Assembly (NCBI GenBank): GCA_900542255.1
Contig: UQMR01000019.1
Location: 1 to 35,966, forward strand
Direction of reading: 5' to 3'
DNA: 35,966 bases
Origin: an uncultured Porphyromonadaceae bacterium
GTDB taxonomy: Bacteria > Bacteroidota > Bacteroidia > Bacteroidales > Barnesiellaceae_A
A model generated the notes under the pieces. That model was given only the letters and a program-made list of their open reading frames with translations. It was not told the origin of the DNA and made no database searches. How positions within the stretch are numbered: the stretch's first letter is position 1; the number at the start of each line of letters is the position of its first letter. Positions 1-9,445 of this stretch are shown here, piece after piece. The translations under genes and the position numbers were made by a program.

Positions 1-576
1 TTCATGACACCGGGCGAAGAGATGATTATGACGACACCCTCGTTGCAAACATACCTCGTCGACAACGACGGCTACATCGACTACCCCGTACTCGGCCGCA
101 TCAAAGTAGCAGGCATGCAACGCAATGAACTGGCACAATACCTCAAAAACGAAATCAGCCGATACGTCGAGGACCCCATCGTAAACATACAATGCACCAA
201 CTTCAAAATCAGCGTATTGGGCGAGGTAACCAAGCCCGGCACATACGACGTATCCGGCGAACGCATCACCATACTCGAAGCCATCGGGTTGGCCAACGAC
301 ATCACCATATACGGTAACCACAGCAACGTCCTGCTCGTACGCGAAGAAAACGGCACACGCTCCTTCCACCGGTTAGACCTCACGAAACCCGACGTCTTCA
401 CATCCCCCTACTACTACCTCCAACGCAACGACGTAGTAGTCGTAGAGCCCAACAAAGCACGGCAAGGATACGCCAATTACAGCCAAGACAAGCAATACCT
501 CGTATCGGTAGTCAGCGCCGTCACATCCGCCGTATCAGTCATCGTGTCACTCTGCATAGCCCTGTTTGTCAAATAA
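1..576 (+). CDS. Polysaccharide export protein, Wza-like (5' end outside window)
   Basis: This is the C-terminal 191 residues of an outer-membrane polysaccharide export protein; the reading frame is open through base 1, so the start lies upstream. The visible part begins inside the export domain (LVDNDGYIDYPVLGRIKVAG) and continues into an SLBB-type domain (ISVLGEVTKPGTYDV, about bases 208-255, then ERITILEAIGLAND). It ends with a hydrophobic helix just before the stop. Wza-family proteins form the outer-membrane channel through which capsule or exopolysaccharide leaves the cell. The Wzc-like gene follows directly, the usual Wza-Wzc order. Family assignment is strong; the signal peptide and lipobox cannot be checked here. 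Confidence 0.9.
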   Translation, partial: FMTPGEEMIMTTPSLQTYLVDNDGYIDYPVLGRIKVAGMQRNELAQYLKNEISRYVEDPIVNIQCTNFKISVLGEVTKPGTYDVSGERITILEAIGLANDITIYGNHSNVLLVREENGTRSFHRLDLTKPDVFTSPYYYLQRNDVVVVEPNKARQGYANYSQDKQYLVSVVSAVTSAVSVIVSLCIALFVK

Positions 577-610
577 GAAAGTCATCCATTCCAACACACA
601 TAGAAAGCCC

Positions 611-2953
611 ATGGAATCGTCAACACAAAATAACAGCAACGAACTCATCAGCCTGCCCGACTTAGTAAAAACAGTTGTCAAACACTGGTATCTGTTTGTC
701 ATCAGCGTCATATGCTGTGTCGCTCTGGCATTCGCATACGCCAAAATAACAAAAGACGAATACACCGTATGCGCCAACGTCATGATACGCACCGACATGT
801 CATCCACGGGCAACATGGCAGGAGCATTCATGCAACAATTCGGGCTCGGAAACCTCATGGGACAAGGCGTCAGCGTCGACGACGAGCTGCACGTCATCTC
901 GTCGCACTCCCTGCTGCGCGAAGCCGCCTTAAAAATGGGACTCAACAAAACACGCATCTACAAAGAGAACTTCTTCAACCGCGAGACACAATACAAAGAC
1001 TTCGCCATCGACGTGATAGACCCCACCATGCAATGCGACACACTCAGCACGACACTGGTATTCAAGATTAAAGTCGACGAAGAGGGGAAAGCCGATATCA
1101 AAGTCAAAAAAAGATTCCACACATTAGCCAACATCAAAGACACCACCCTCCCCGCCGAGGTATCCACCATATACGGTAACTACATCGTAACAACCACCCC
1201 CGACTACGTAGCAGGCGAGGCCTACAACTACACCATCCGGGTATGCAGCTTCGACGCCGCCGCCGAAAACGTCGGCAAGAACGTCGATATCTACATCCCC
1301 GACAAACTCTCCAACCTCATCACCCTCAGCATGCAGACAGCCTACATAGACTATGGCAAAGAGCTGCTCAACACACTTACCGACCTATACAACAAACGAG
1401 GCATCAAAGAGAAAAACATCGAGGCCATCAACACAGCCCAGTTCATCGACGAACGACTGGCCCTGATAGCACACGAACTCGACTCGGCAGAACGGAAAGT
1501 TGAAAAATACAAACAAGACAACAAACTCTCCGACCTCGAAATCGAAGCCAAAATCATCCTCGAACAAGACGGAGAGTTCCAAGCAACACTCCTCGAAACC
1601 GAGACAACAGCCAAAATACTCGAATACACCCTCGACTTCATCTCACAACCCGAAAACAGATACTCGCTCATACCCTTCTCAAACGGGCTCGACCAAGGTG
1701 CCGCCGATGCCGTAACAGCCTACAATGAGTTAGCGCTGAAACGCCTCAACCTTGCCAACACAGCCAAGGCCGGCAGCCCCGCGCTAAAAATGCTCGAAGA
1801 ACAAATCGACGCCTCCCGGCAAAACGTAATATCGACCGTCAAAACAGCCCTCGAAAGCACCAACATCGCCCTGAAAGACCTCCGCGACAAAGAGGCCAAA
1901 TTCTACGACCGCATACGCACCATGCCCACCCAGGAGCGTGAGTTCATCTCCATATTCCGGCAAAAAGCCATCAAGGAAGAGCTATACATATTCCTGCTCC
2001 AAAAACAAGAAGAAAACGCCCTCACACTCGCCATGGCATCGCCCAAAGGACAGATAGTCGACGAAGCATACAACTTCGTAGAACCCGTCAGCCTGTCCAC
2101 CACCATGAAGCTGGCCATCGGCTTCCTCATCGGTCTCATCCTACCCGCCATATACCTGTATCTGAGAGCCATCTTCCAGACAAAGTTCAGCACCAAAGAA
2201 GAGGTAGAGCGCATGACACGCATACCCATCCTCGGTGAGCTATGCACCCACCACAGCAACAGTAACATCGTGGTACACGAGGGAGACAACAGCTCCATAA
2301 GCGAATTGTTCAGGCTGCTGCGCACCAACCTGCAATTCATGCTGACAGGCAAGAAAGACAAAGTCGTGTTACTCACCTCATCCGTCAGCGGCGAAGGCAA
2401 GTCTTTCGTCAGCGTCAATCTCGCCATAGCCCTGTCACTCCTCAAAAAACGCGTCCTCATCATAGGGCTCGACATCCGCAACCCCCGCCTCTCCGAGTAC
2501 CTCAATGTCTCATCCCGATTCGGCATCACCAACTACCTGGCATCCGAAGAGGTCGAGATAGACCAGATTATCGTCCCCAGCAACATCAATCCGTTGCTCG
2601 ACATCATCACAGCCGGTCCCGTACCCCCCAACCCCGCAGAGCTCATCCTCAGCAACCGCTTAGACGCCCTCTTCGACGAGTTGCGCAACCGGTACGACTA
2701 CATCATCGTCGACTCGGCACCCGTAGCCATGGTATCCGACACCTTCTCACTGATGCGCATCGCCGACGCAGTCATCTACGTATGCCGCGCCAACTACACC
2801 CAACGCGAATACATCCGATACTGCAACAACCTCGTGACAGACGGACGCCTCCACAACGTATCACTCGTAGTCAACGCCACCAACAGCAGCCAAGGCTACG
2901 GATACGGAGTAGGACCCAACGGCGAACGCATAAGAATCAAATTACACGAATAA
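611..2953 (+). CDS. Wzc-like chain-length determinant / BY-kinase
   Basis: Inner-membrane co-polymerase that sets polysaccharide chain length and, with Wza, forms the export machine. From ATG 611 it is 780 residues, the usual size for fused Wzc proteins. A transmembrane helix lies at about residues 27-45, followed by a large coiled-coil periplasmic part. The second helix (KLAIGFLIGLILPAIYLYL) precedes the cytoplasmic kinase. The kinase has Walker A SVSGEGKS (about residue 591), Walker A' VLIIGLDIRNPRL (first acidic residue replaced by Gly) and Walker B YIIVDSAPV (about 697). The C-terminal tail carries only two closely spaced tyrosines (QGYGYG) instead of a long tyrosine cluster. An alternative TTG start at 566 would overlap the upstream gene by 11 bases; ATG 611 is preferred because the membrane segment then sits at a normal distance from the N-terminus. 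Confidence 0.93.
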   Translation: MESSTQNNSNELISLPDLVKTVVKHWYLFVISVICCVALAFAYAKITKDEYTVCANVMIRTDMSSTGNMAGAFMQQFGLGNLMGQGVSVDDELHVISSHSLLREAALKMGLNKTRIYKENFFNRETQYKDFAIDVIDPTMQCDTLSTTLVFKIKVDEEGKADIKVKKRFHTLANIKDTTLPAEVSTIYGNYIVTTTPDYVAGEAYNYTIRVCSFDAAAENVGKNVDIYIPDKLSNLITLSMQTAYIDYGKELLNTLTDLYNKRGIKEKNIEAINTAQFIDERLALIAHELDSAERKVEKYKQDNKLSDLEIEAKIILEQDGEFQATLLETETTAKILEYTLDFISQPENRYSLIPFSNGLDQGAADAVTAYNELALKRLNLANTAKAGSPALKMLEEQIDASRQNVISTVKTALESTNIALKDLRDKEAKFYDRIRTMPTQEREFISIFRQKAIKEELYIFLLQKQEENALTLAMASPKGQIVDEAYNFVEPVSLSTTMKLAIGFLIGLILPAIYLYLRAIFQTKFSTKEEVERMTRIPILGELCTHHSNSNIVVHEGDNSSISELFRLLRTNLQFMLTGKKDKVVLLTSSVSGEGKSFVSVNLAIALSLLKKRVLIIGLDIRNPRLSEYLNVSSRFGITNYLASEEVEIDQIIVPSNINPLLDIITAGPVPPNPAELILSNRLDALFDELRNRYDYIIVDSAPVAMVSDTFSLMRIADAVIYVCRANYTQREYIRYCNNLVTDGRLHNVSLVVNATNSSQGYGYGVGPNGERIRIKLHE

Positions 2954-2981
2954 CCCGGTACACACGGCAAAAAATGAGAGC

Positions 2982-4376
2982 ATGGCAGACAATCGAGTCA
3001 AAGCATTCCTCAACACTTTCTCGATATATGCGATTGGTACTATCGGAGCAAAACTCATAGCATTCGCATTAGTACCCCTCTATACCTTCTTCTTAGCAAA
3101 AGACGATATGGGTTATTTCGACTTGTCGATAACCCTTATCATGCTTTTGGTACCCTTCATCACCTTCGACCTCCGCGACGGAGCCTTCCGTTTCCTCATC
3201 GACAAGCACAGCAACATCTCCCACAAAGACGTTGTATCATACATCATACGCACCCTCACACGCAACAGCGTCATCGTAGCCATCCTCTCGGTCATAGGCT
3301 ACTTCTACCTCTCGCACCTTGCATACTACCCCATCCTCGTACTCCTGCTCATCGCCTTCAGCTGCTACGATGTCATGATACAAGTCGTGCGCGGACTGGG
3401 CCACACCAAGCTCTTCGTAACCATCGGCGTCATCAACGCCCTCCTCATTCTGGCACTCAGCCTCTTCTTCCTCATGGTACCCCGCTGGGGCGTACTCTCC
3501 ATATTTCTGGCCAACCTCATCAGCCGCATCATCTCCCTCGGCATCATAGAATACAAGCTCCGGCTCCTGCCCATCTTCTTCAAGCACCGCAAAGAATACA
3601 ACCGGCAAGTAGGGCACGACCTGCTCCACTACACCCTCCCGCTCCTCCCCAACGTACTCGCATGGTGGGCCATCGAGAGCACCAGCAAACTCTTCATCAA
3701 CCACCACCTCGGGCTCGAATACAACGGCATCTTCGCCGTAGCCATCAAATTCTCAAACATATTGCAAGTAGCGGCCGGCATATTCTACCAAACATGGCAA
3801 GAGACCGCCATCAAAGAGATGCATGCCGCCGACCACAACCACTTCTTCTCCCGCATCTTCAACAGCTACTTCTTCCTGCTGAGCATGACAGTCATCCTCG
3901 CCACGCTCGCCCTCAAACTACTATACCCATACATCGTAGCCGACGCATACCAAGACAGCTACAAATACATATACCCCCTCTTCGTCGCCGTACTCCTGCA
4001 CGCCATGGGGTCATTCCTCGACCTCGCATACCAATGCTCCCGCAAGACCTACCGGGGGCTCCCCTCCATCATCTCCACCGCCATACTGGCCATCTTGCTA
4101 TACTACCTCACCATAGACCGCTGGGGGCTCACCGGCATATCCATATCACTCATCATATCCTACGGATACCTCATGATATACCGCCTCTTCGACTCGCGAT
4201 TCGCCTTCCGCATCACCCCCGACCGCATGTTCGTCCTCTCACTCATACTGCTCATCATAGGAGGAGTCCTCTCCTACGCCCACATACACCCGGCAATCAT
4301 CCTTGCCTTGCTCCTCATAGGAATTGCGGCAACAAGCTACTACGCCATAAGACATATCATTACAAAAAAAGTCTGA
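2982..4376 (+). CDS. Oligosaccharide flippase, Wzx-like
   Basis: A 464-residue, highly hydrophobic protein with about 12-14 predicted membrane helices and short charged loops, the size and pattern of Wzx/MVF-superfamily flippases. The N-terminus (FLNTFSIYAIGTIGAKLIAF) and the early loop with FDLRDGAFRFLID resemble polysaccharide biosynthesis family proteins. Its expected role is to move lipid-linked repeat units across the inner membrane. It starts 28 bases after the Wzc stop and ends 3 bases before the polymerase start, so it is part of the same transcript. Substrate cannot be predicted from sequence. Confidence 0.88.
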   Translation: MADNRVKAFLNTFSIYAIGTIGAKLIAFALVPLYTFFLAKDDMGYFDLSITLIMLLVPFITFDLRDGAFRFLIDKHSNISHKDVVSYIIRTLTRNSVIVAILSVIGYFYLSHLAYYPILVLLLIAFSCYDVMIQVVRGLGHTKLFVTIGVINALLILALSLFFLMVPRWGVLSIFLANLISRIISLGIIEYKLRLLPIFFKHRKEYNRQVGHDLLHYTLPLLPNVLAWWAIESTSKLFINHHLGLEYNGIFAVAIKFSNILQVAAGIFYQTWQETAIKEMHAADHNHFFSRIFNSYFFLLSMTVILATLALKLLYPYIVADAYQDSYKYIYPLFVAVLLHAMGSFLDLAYQCSRKTYRGLPSIISTAILAILLYYLTIDRWGLTGISISLIISYGYLMIYRLFDSRFAFRITPDRMFVLSLILLIIGGVLSYAHIHPAIILALLLIGIAATSYYAIRHIITKKV

Positions 4377-4379
4377 CAC

Positions 4380-5771
4380 ATGGGAGCCATACTATTCATC
4401 ATATTTGCAGTCCTGCTATACACATTCAAGATAATCGCGAATGCACGCAACCTCACCTTCGACAAATGGTGCGAGATATTCATATCATTCTTCATCTTTA
4501 CCAACTGCGTCAGCTTCGGACTGCCCCTGATAGACCTCAACCTCCCCTACAACGACGGCGCATTCGGCTACAAGTTCCGCCTCGAAGTCTTCATGATTAT
4601 AGCCCCCATATTCCTCATCGTCATGGCACGTCGCATGAAGTGGCAATTCCTCCCCATACCCTGGTATGCCGTAGCCGTCATCGTCCTATACTGCGCCGTC
4701 AACCTGCTCAACCCCAACAATCTGGCAGTCCCCTCCACCGCCATAGCAATAGCCCAGCTGCTCAGCTACGCACTCTTCCTCTACCTGCTATGCAGCTGTG
4801 TCTCTCTCGACGTCATTCTGAAAGGCTTCTACGAAGGATTTCTCTACACCACCATCCTACAAGCCGTGCTCGCCATCTGCTACCCCATCTTGGGCATCGA
4901 CCAAGTTGTACACCTGTTCCGCGAAGCAACATCGATACGAGCCGAAGCACGTCCCGGAGCCCCCGGAACCTTCACGCACCCCAACAGTTTAGGCGGTTAC
5001 ATGGCATACATCGTAAGCTTCTTCACCGCCTGCTATCTCATAGGCTACCAAAAGAAAAAAAGCCTGTGGATAGGCATCACAGCACTCTTCGTCCTCATCA
5101 TGTCATTCTCCCGCACCTCCATGCTGGCCGTAAGCACATCCCTCATACTGCTCATCACCCTGTACACCACCCAGAACAGCTCCATCTTCTCCCTTAAAAA
5201 CATCCTCACCAAGATACTGCCGTTCATACTCATAATCGCCGCCGCCGTACTCTTCACCCCCCTTAAAGACAGCTTCATCAATAGCGACATGGACGAGATG
5301 ATGCTCGCCCGCCTCATGCACTACTACTGCGGCTACGAAATCATAACAGACCACCCCTGGGTAGGCGTAGGCCTCAACTCACACCTCGAATATATCCGTG
5401 CCAACATCAGTTTCCGCATATTCGGCGATGTAAGCCGCATCATATGGAGAGCCGAAGAATTCATGTCAACCAACCCCATACACAACGTACTGCTGATATG
5501 GTTGTCCGAGTTTGGCATCATACTTACACTCCCCATCCTGTTCTTTTTCGGCCGCTGTTTCTATAAAATCAAGCCCATATTGCGCAGCAATGCAAGCGAC
5601 AACTACAAGGTCATGTACCTCTTCTCCATAGGCCTCATCACCTGCCTCCTCGTCCACGGAATGGCCGACTGGGCACCCTTGTCACGCCCCCTCAGCAATA
5701 TATGGATGCTGGCATTTTTCGTAATATCCCTCAGCAAATACAGAAACGAAAGTCTCCCGACGACCGGATAA
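4380..5771 (+). CDS. O-antigen polymerase/ligase-like protein (Wzy type)
   Basis: A 463-residue integral membrane protein with roughly a dozen hydrophobic segments. The middle section carries the signature region of the Wzy_C/O-antigen ligase family: GAPGTFTHPNSLGGYMAYIV, then a run of hydrophobic helices. A large periplasmic loop follows, with DHPWVGVGLNSHLEYI and NPIHNVLLIWLSEFGI; these GxG and PHN-type motifs are typical of the family. Expected role: polymerisation of the repeat unit at the periplasmic face. It follows the flippase with a 3-base gap. The product could be polymerase or ligase; location beside wzc and the flippase favours polymerase. Confidence 0.85.
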   Translation: MGAILFIIFAVLLYTFKIIANARNLTFDKWCEIFISFFIFTNCVSFGLPLIDLNLPYNDGAFGYKFRLEVFMIIAPIFLIVMARRMKWQFLPIPWYAVAVIVLYCAVNLLNPNNLAVPSTAIAIAQLLSYALFLYLLCSCVSLDVILKGFYEGFLYTTILQAVLAICYPILGIDQVVHLFREATSIRAEARPGAPGTFTHPNSLGGYMAYIVSFFTACYLIGYQKKKSLWIGITALFVLIMSFSRTSMLAVSTSLILLITLYTTQNSSIFSLKNILTKILPFILIIAAAVLFTPLKDSFINSDMDEMMLARLMHYYCGYEIITDHPWVGVGLNSHLEYIRANISFRIFGDVSRIIWRAEEFMSTNPIHNVLLIWLSEFGIILTLPILFFFGRCFYKIKPILRSNASDNYKVMYLFSIGLITCLLVHGMADWAPLSRPLSNIWMLAFFVISLSKYRNESLPTTG

Positions 5772-5800
5772 TTTCAAAATCTCTTTTTTTGTCGAAACAG

Positions 5801-5832
5801 GTTGTGCGATTATAAATTATTACCTACCTTTA
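5801..5832 (+). promoter_or_regulatory. Predicted Bacteroidota-type promoter inside the polysaccharide locus
   Basis: A -33-like GTTG (5801-5804) is followed after 20 bases by TACCTTTA (5825-5832), one mismatch from the TAnnTTTG -7 box of Bacteroidota. It lies about 57 bases before the pyruvyl transferase start, in the only sizeable gap (118 bases) of the locus, which is also more AT-rich than the flanking genes. No terminator hairpin is visible upstream, so it would add to readthrough rather than replace it. Confidence 0.55.
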
Positions 5833-5889
5833 CAGAAGATTAGTTTACATCACAACCCACCACGTATAGCTTTTAGCCATCACCATTCG

Positions 5890-7029
5890 ATGAAAATAGG
5901 CATTCTGACATATTACGGAGACCTTAATTGCGGCACCAACCTTCAAGCCTTTTCGACATTGAGAGCCGTAAAAAGCACATATCCGAATGATTGCGTCGAG
6001 ATTATCCCCTTTCACGGATTCAGCCCCGATATACGCCCCTACCTATCCAACTGCACCATCCGATCACTTCTTCGCGATTGGAGTCGCATCAGGAAATACC
6101 GCCAATTCAAGCAGCAACAACTCGAAGTAAAAAACGACCGCATCATACAATCGCCCCAACAAGCATTAGCCTACATCAAAGCCCGCCGCTACGACATCAT
6201 ATTCATCGGAGCCGACACCCTGCTCGAACTCAACAGGCTGCCCCAACACTACGACGGACTCTCGGCCTACTGGCTTTCGCCCGAAATAAAAGCCCGCAAG
6301 ATACTGCTTGCAGCATCTGCCAAAAACATCGAATACGAAAAGCTGTCGCACAAACAGAAAGCCGATATGGAAGCAACGCTTCTCGACTTCTCGGCCTTCG
6401 GCGTCAGAGACGATATGACCCGGCAACTGATAAGCCACTTCATCCCCGGCGATAAAATCGTCAGCATCCCCGACCCCACCTTCTCTTTGGAGATAGACTA
6501 CCATCCTATACAATCTTACCTCCAAAAGAAACACATAGAGATACCCCGCAAATGTATCTGCATCCACTGCTACCGCACCGACAAGTGGGCAGGCAGCGTA
6601 GCCGCCCGGCTCAAAACACAAGGATACACCATAGCATCATTCAGACCCATGCCATGGGCCGACCTTGTTCTGAACGACCTCTCGCCCTTAGAACAAGTCG
6701 GTGTATTCCGATACTTTCACTTCGTCATCACACACCGCTTTCACGAAGGCATATTCTCCATAAAAAACAAAGTCCCCGTACTCCTCTACGTAAGCGAGAA
6801 CACCGACCTGAAAACCTCCAACGGAGACTCCAAATACTCCGACCTGATGAAACTTTTCGGCCTATATCCGACCAACATCATAGACTCAGGCACCATCAAC
6901 GCCGAACGCATACTATCGCAGATACCCATTGCCTTAGATGCCTATCATAAAAACCGGCAAAAATTAGACAAAACCCTGCAAGAGCTGTCAGACAGCTACA
7001 TCAACTTCATTAAAGACACACACATTTAA
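5890..7029 (+). CDS. Polysaccharide pyruvyl transferase family protein
   Basis: A 379-residue cytoplasmic protein whose N-terminus (MKIGILTYYGDLNCGTNLQA) is typical of the polysaccharide pyruvyl transferase family (CsaB-like). The family transfers a pyruvate ketal from phosphoenolpyruvate to a sugar, giving the polymer negative charge. Further family-like stretches are FIGADTLLELNRL near residue 100, GVRDDMTRQLISHFIPGD near 175, and HFVITHRFHEGIFSIKNKVP near 280. Bacteroidales capsule loci commonly carry this gene. The gene has its own likely promoter. Whether it truly transfers pyruvate or another group cannot be decided from sequence alone. Confidence 0.85.
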   Translation: MKIGILTYYGDLNCGTNLQAFSTLRAVKSTYPNDCVEIIPFHGFSPDIRPYLSNCTIRSLLRDWSRIRKYRQFKQQQLEVKNDRIIQSPQQALAYIKARRYDIIFIGADTLLELNRLPQHYDGLSAYWLSPEIKARKILLAASAKNIEYEKLSHKQKADMEATLLDFSAFGVRDDMTRQLISHFIPGDKIVSIPDPTFSLEIDYHPIQSYLQKKHIEIPRKCICIHCYRTDKWAGSVAARLKTQGYTIASFRPMPWADLVLNDLSPLEQVGVFRYFHFVITHRFHEGIFSIKNKVPVLLYVSENTDLKTSNGDSKYSDLMKLFGLYPTNIIDSGTINAERILSQIPIALDAYHKNRQKLDKTLQELSDSYINFIKDTHI

Positions 7030-7045
7030 GACCTTACAAGAAATC

Positions 7046-8098
7046 ATGCAAAACGCTGCAAGGGTACTCATTTTAGCCACATCACGCAAAACCCGGGGAG
7101 GCATCACATCCGTACTGAAAGAGCACGAGCAAAGCCGATACTGGAAAGAGTTCCGGTGCCGCTGGTTAGAGACACATCGCGACGGGAACATCCTTGTCAA
7201 AATAGGATACTTCTTGAAGTCCTTCGTCACCTACCTATTCATACTCCCCGCATACGACCTCGTACACATCCACACCAGCGAGCCGCCATCGGCCCTTAGG
7301 AAAGTATGCTTCGCCCTGTACGCCAAGCTCTGGCGACGCAAAATCATCATACACTCACACTCATTCTCCACACAAACAACCATCAACGGCCGGTTCCGCC
7401 CCCTCTACAAAATACTGATTCACTGCGCCGACAAAGTTGTCGTACTCTCCCAATCCATCCGGGCCGAATACTGCCAGAGCATAGTCCCGCCCGAGAAGGC
7501 AACAGTCATATACAACCCCTGCGTCCGCGAATACTATCCTCAGAGATACACCCCCCAGCCCCAAATCCTCTTTGCAGGAGTCATCAACGACAGGAAAGGA
7601 TACAAAGACCTCATACGGGCATTCAGCCTCATCGCCGACAAACACCCCGGCTGGCAACTCGTCATGGCAGGCAGCGGCGAGACAGAGACAGCCCGCCAGC
7701 TCGCACAAGAGCTGGGCATCGCCGACCGCATCATTTTCCCGGGCTGGATAGCCGGCGAAGCCAAAGACCGCTGCTTCCAAGAAGCCTCCATCTTCTGCCT
7801 GCCAAGCTACGCCGAAGGCTTCCCCATGGCCGTACTCGACGCATGGAGCTACAATCTGCCCATTGTCACCACCCCCGTAGGCGGGCTTCCCGACGTGCTG
7901 GTCGATGGCCAAAACGCCTTGGTATTCAACCCCGGCGACTACCGGAAAATGGCCCAAGAACTCGAATCCCTCATCGAGAGCCCGGCACTCCGGCAACAAA
8001 TAGCCCGCGAATCACACCTTCTGGCCGAGACGAAATTCAACATCGATACAATATCCGATGAGATAGAACGTTTATACCTTGAAGTGTTAAAAAAATAA
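7046..8098 (+). CDS. Glycosyltransferase family 4
   Basis: A 350-residue GT-B fold glycosyltransferase without membrane anchor. The C-terminal donor-binding half has LFAGVINDRKGYKDLIRAF (about 175-193), QLVMAGSGE (204-212), and PSYAEGFPMAVLDAWSYNLP followed by IVTTPVGGLPDVL. This is the GT4 sugar-nucleotide site. In the EX7E motif the second glutamate is aspartate (E257, D265), a conservative change. It likely adds one sugar to the lipid-linked repeat unit at the cytoplasmic face. It sits 16 bases after the pyruvyl transferase and 13 before the epimerase gene. Donor and linkage cannot be predicted. Confidence 0.9.
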   Translation: MQNAARVLILATSRKTRGGITSVLKEHEQSRYWKEFRCRWLETHRDGNILVKIGYFLKSFVTYLFILPAYDLVHIHTSEPPSALRKVCFALYAKLWRRKIIIHSHSFSTQTTINGRFRPLYKILIHCADKVVVLSQSIRAEYCQSIVPPEKATVIYNPCVREYYPQRYTPQPQILFAGVINDRKGYKDLIRAFSLIADKHPGWQLVMAGSGETETARQLAQELGIADRIIFPGWIAGEAKDRCFQEASIFCLPSYAEGFPMAVLDAWSYNLPIVTTPVGGLPDVLVDGQNALVFNPGDYRKMAQELESLIESPALRQQIARESHLLAETKFNIDTISDEIERLYLEVLKK

Positions 8099-8111
8099 AT
8101 TCTCCTACATC

Positions 8112-9107
8112 ATGAAAAGATACCTCATAACAGGCGGCTGCGGCATGATTGGCTCCAATCTCACCAAGCGTCTGGTAAAAGAAGGAAACGAAATATACAT
8201 CATCGACAACCTCTGGCGAGGCAAACTCGAATATCTCAACGACGAAAACGGAAAACCCGTCATCGACCTCGACACACACTTTTTCAACCGCGACCTCGCC
8301 ATCCCCGGCACATGCGACGACATCCTCCCCCGGGTCGACTACGTCATACACCTGGCCGACATCGTTGCCGGAATCGACTACGTATTCAACAACCAAGGCG
8401 ACCTCTTCCGCCAGAACAACCTCATCAACTCCAACGTCATACACTCCTGCCGCCAGGCCGGGAAATCCCAAATCAAAGGCTTCCTATACGTCGGCACGGC
8501 ATGCTCGTTCCCCCTCACGCGCCAAAACTCGTTAGACGTCATCCCCCTCAAAGAGGAAGAACTCTTCCCCGCTCTCCCCGAGTCGGCCTACGGATGGAGC
8601 AAACTGATGGGACAGATAGAGGTCAGCTTCATGGAGAAAGAGACCGGCATACCCTGCTGCACACTCATGTTCCACAACGTCTACGGCTCACCCTGCGACT
8701 ACGGCGAGCGCAGCCAAGTCATCCCGGCCCTCATACGCAAAGCCATCAACTACCCCAACGAACCCTTCATCGTATGGGGAAGCGGCCTGCAAGGGCGTGC
8801 CTTCATCCACGTCAACGACATCGTCGACGCCATCTGCCTCGCCCTCCAAAAAGGCTGGGGACACGGCCACATACAGATAGGCCCCTCGGTATGCACCTCC
8901 ATCAAAGAGATTGCCGAGACAGTCGTCGCCATATCCGGGAAAGAGATAAACATCCAGTACGACACCACAAAACCCGAGGGCGACAAAGCCCGCAGCGCCG
9001 ACTACTCCAAAGCCCGGCAAATACTCGGATGGGAACCCCGCGTCTCGCTCATCGACGGCCTGAGAGAACAATACCAGTGGGTGAAACAACAAATCGAGCA
9101 AAAATGA
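8112..9107 (+). CDS. NAD-dependent sugar epimerase/dehydratase (extended SDR)
   Basis: A 331-residue extended short-chain dehydrogenase/reductase. The N-terminal Rossmann motif is ITGGCGMIGSNL, followed by an acidic NAD-selecting loop (IYIIDNLWRGKLEYL). The catalytic region has GTACSFP and SAYGWSK (YxxxK). The C-terminal half has GRAFIHVNDIVDAI, the usual substrate-domain signature, and ends with LGWEPRVSLIDGLREQYQW. These enzymes epimerise, decarboxylate or dehydrate nucleotide sugars; the closest recognisable types are UDP/GDP-sugar epimerases and UDP-glucuronate decarboxylase-like proteins. It probably makes a sugar donor for this polymer. The stop overlaps the cupin start by 4 bases (ATGA). 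Confidence 0.9.
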   Translation: MKRYLITGGCGMIGSNLTKRLVKEGNEIYIIDNLWRGKLEYLNDENGKPVIDLDTHFFNRDLAIPGTCDDILPRVDYVIHLADIVAGIDYVFNNQGDLFRQNNLINSNVIHSCRQAGKSQIKGFLYVGTACSFPLTRQNSLDVIPLKEEELFPALPESAYGWSKLMGQIEVSFMEKETGIPCCTLMFHNVYGSPCDYGERSQVIPALIRKAINYPNEPFIVWGSGLQGRAFIHVNDIVDAICLALQKGWGHGHIQIGPSVCTSIKEIAETVVAISGKEINIQYDTTKPEGDKARSADYSKARQILGWEPRVSLIDGLREQYQWVKQQIEQK

Positions 9108-9445
9108 CCTCGAAGCCCATCATCAGGCACCTCGGCGACCTCACCGCCATCCCCACCTCACACCAGGCAGGCACCAAGCGGCAACTCCTTCAAGACAGCG
9201 AGACCGACTCGGCCATCACACAAATCGCCGTAGCAACCCTGCTGGCAGGCGAGAAAGTCGAGGAACACACCCACCCCACCATGGACGAGCACTTCATCTT
9301 CCGGGCAGGGAAAGCCATCCTCACCATCCACGGCGACGACATCCCATGCAGCCAAGAGACCTACATACTCATACCCGCAGGTACGCCGCATGCCGTCACA
9401 GCCATAGAAAACGTAGAATTCATAACCATAGGAGTAGCTATATGA
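9104..9445 (+). CDS. Small single-domain cupin protein
   Basis: A 113-residue cupin. Motif 1 is EEHTHPTMDEHFIFRAGKA (HxH...E, metal-binding) and motif 2 is PAGTPHAV with the final metal histidine. The ATG at 9104 overlaps the epimerase stop, and its own stop overlaps the next start (ATGA at 9442-9445), so translation of the three genes is probably coupled. A cupin wedged between an epimerase and a glycosyltransferase suggests a role in sugar-nucleotide conversion, for example isomerisation, but no substrate-specific motif is recognised. It could equally be a small binding or regulatory protein. Confidence 0.82.
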   Translation: MTSKPIIRHLGDLTAIPTSHQAGTKRQLLQDSETDSAITQIAVATLLAGEKVEEHTHPTMDEHFIFRAGKAILTIHGDDIPCSQETYILIPAGTPHAVTAIENVEFITIGVAI

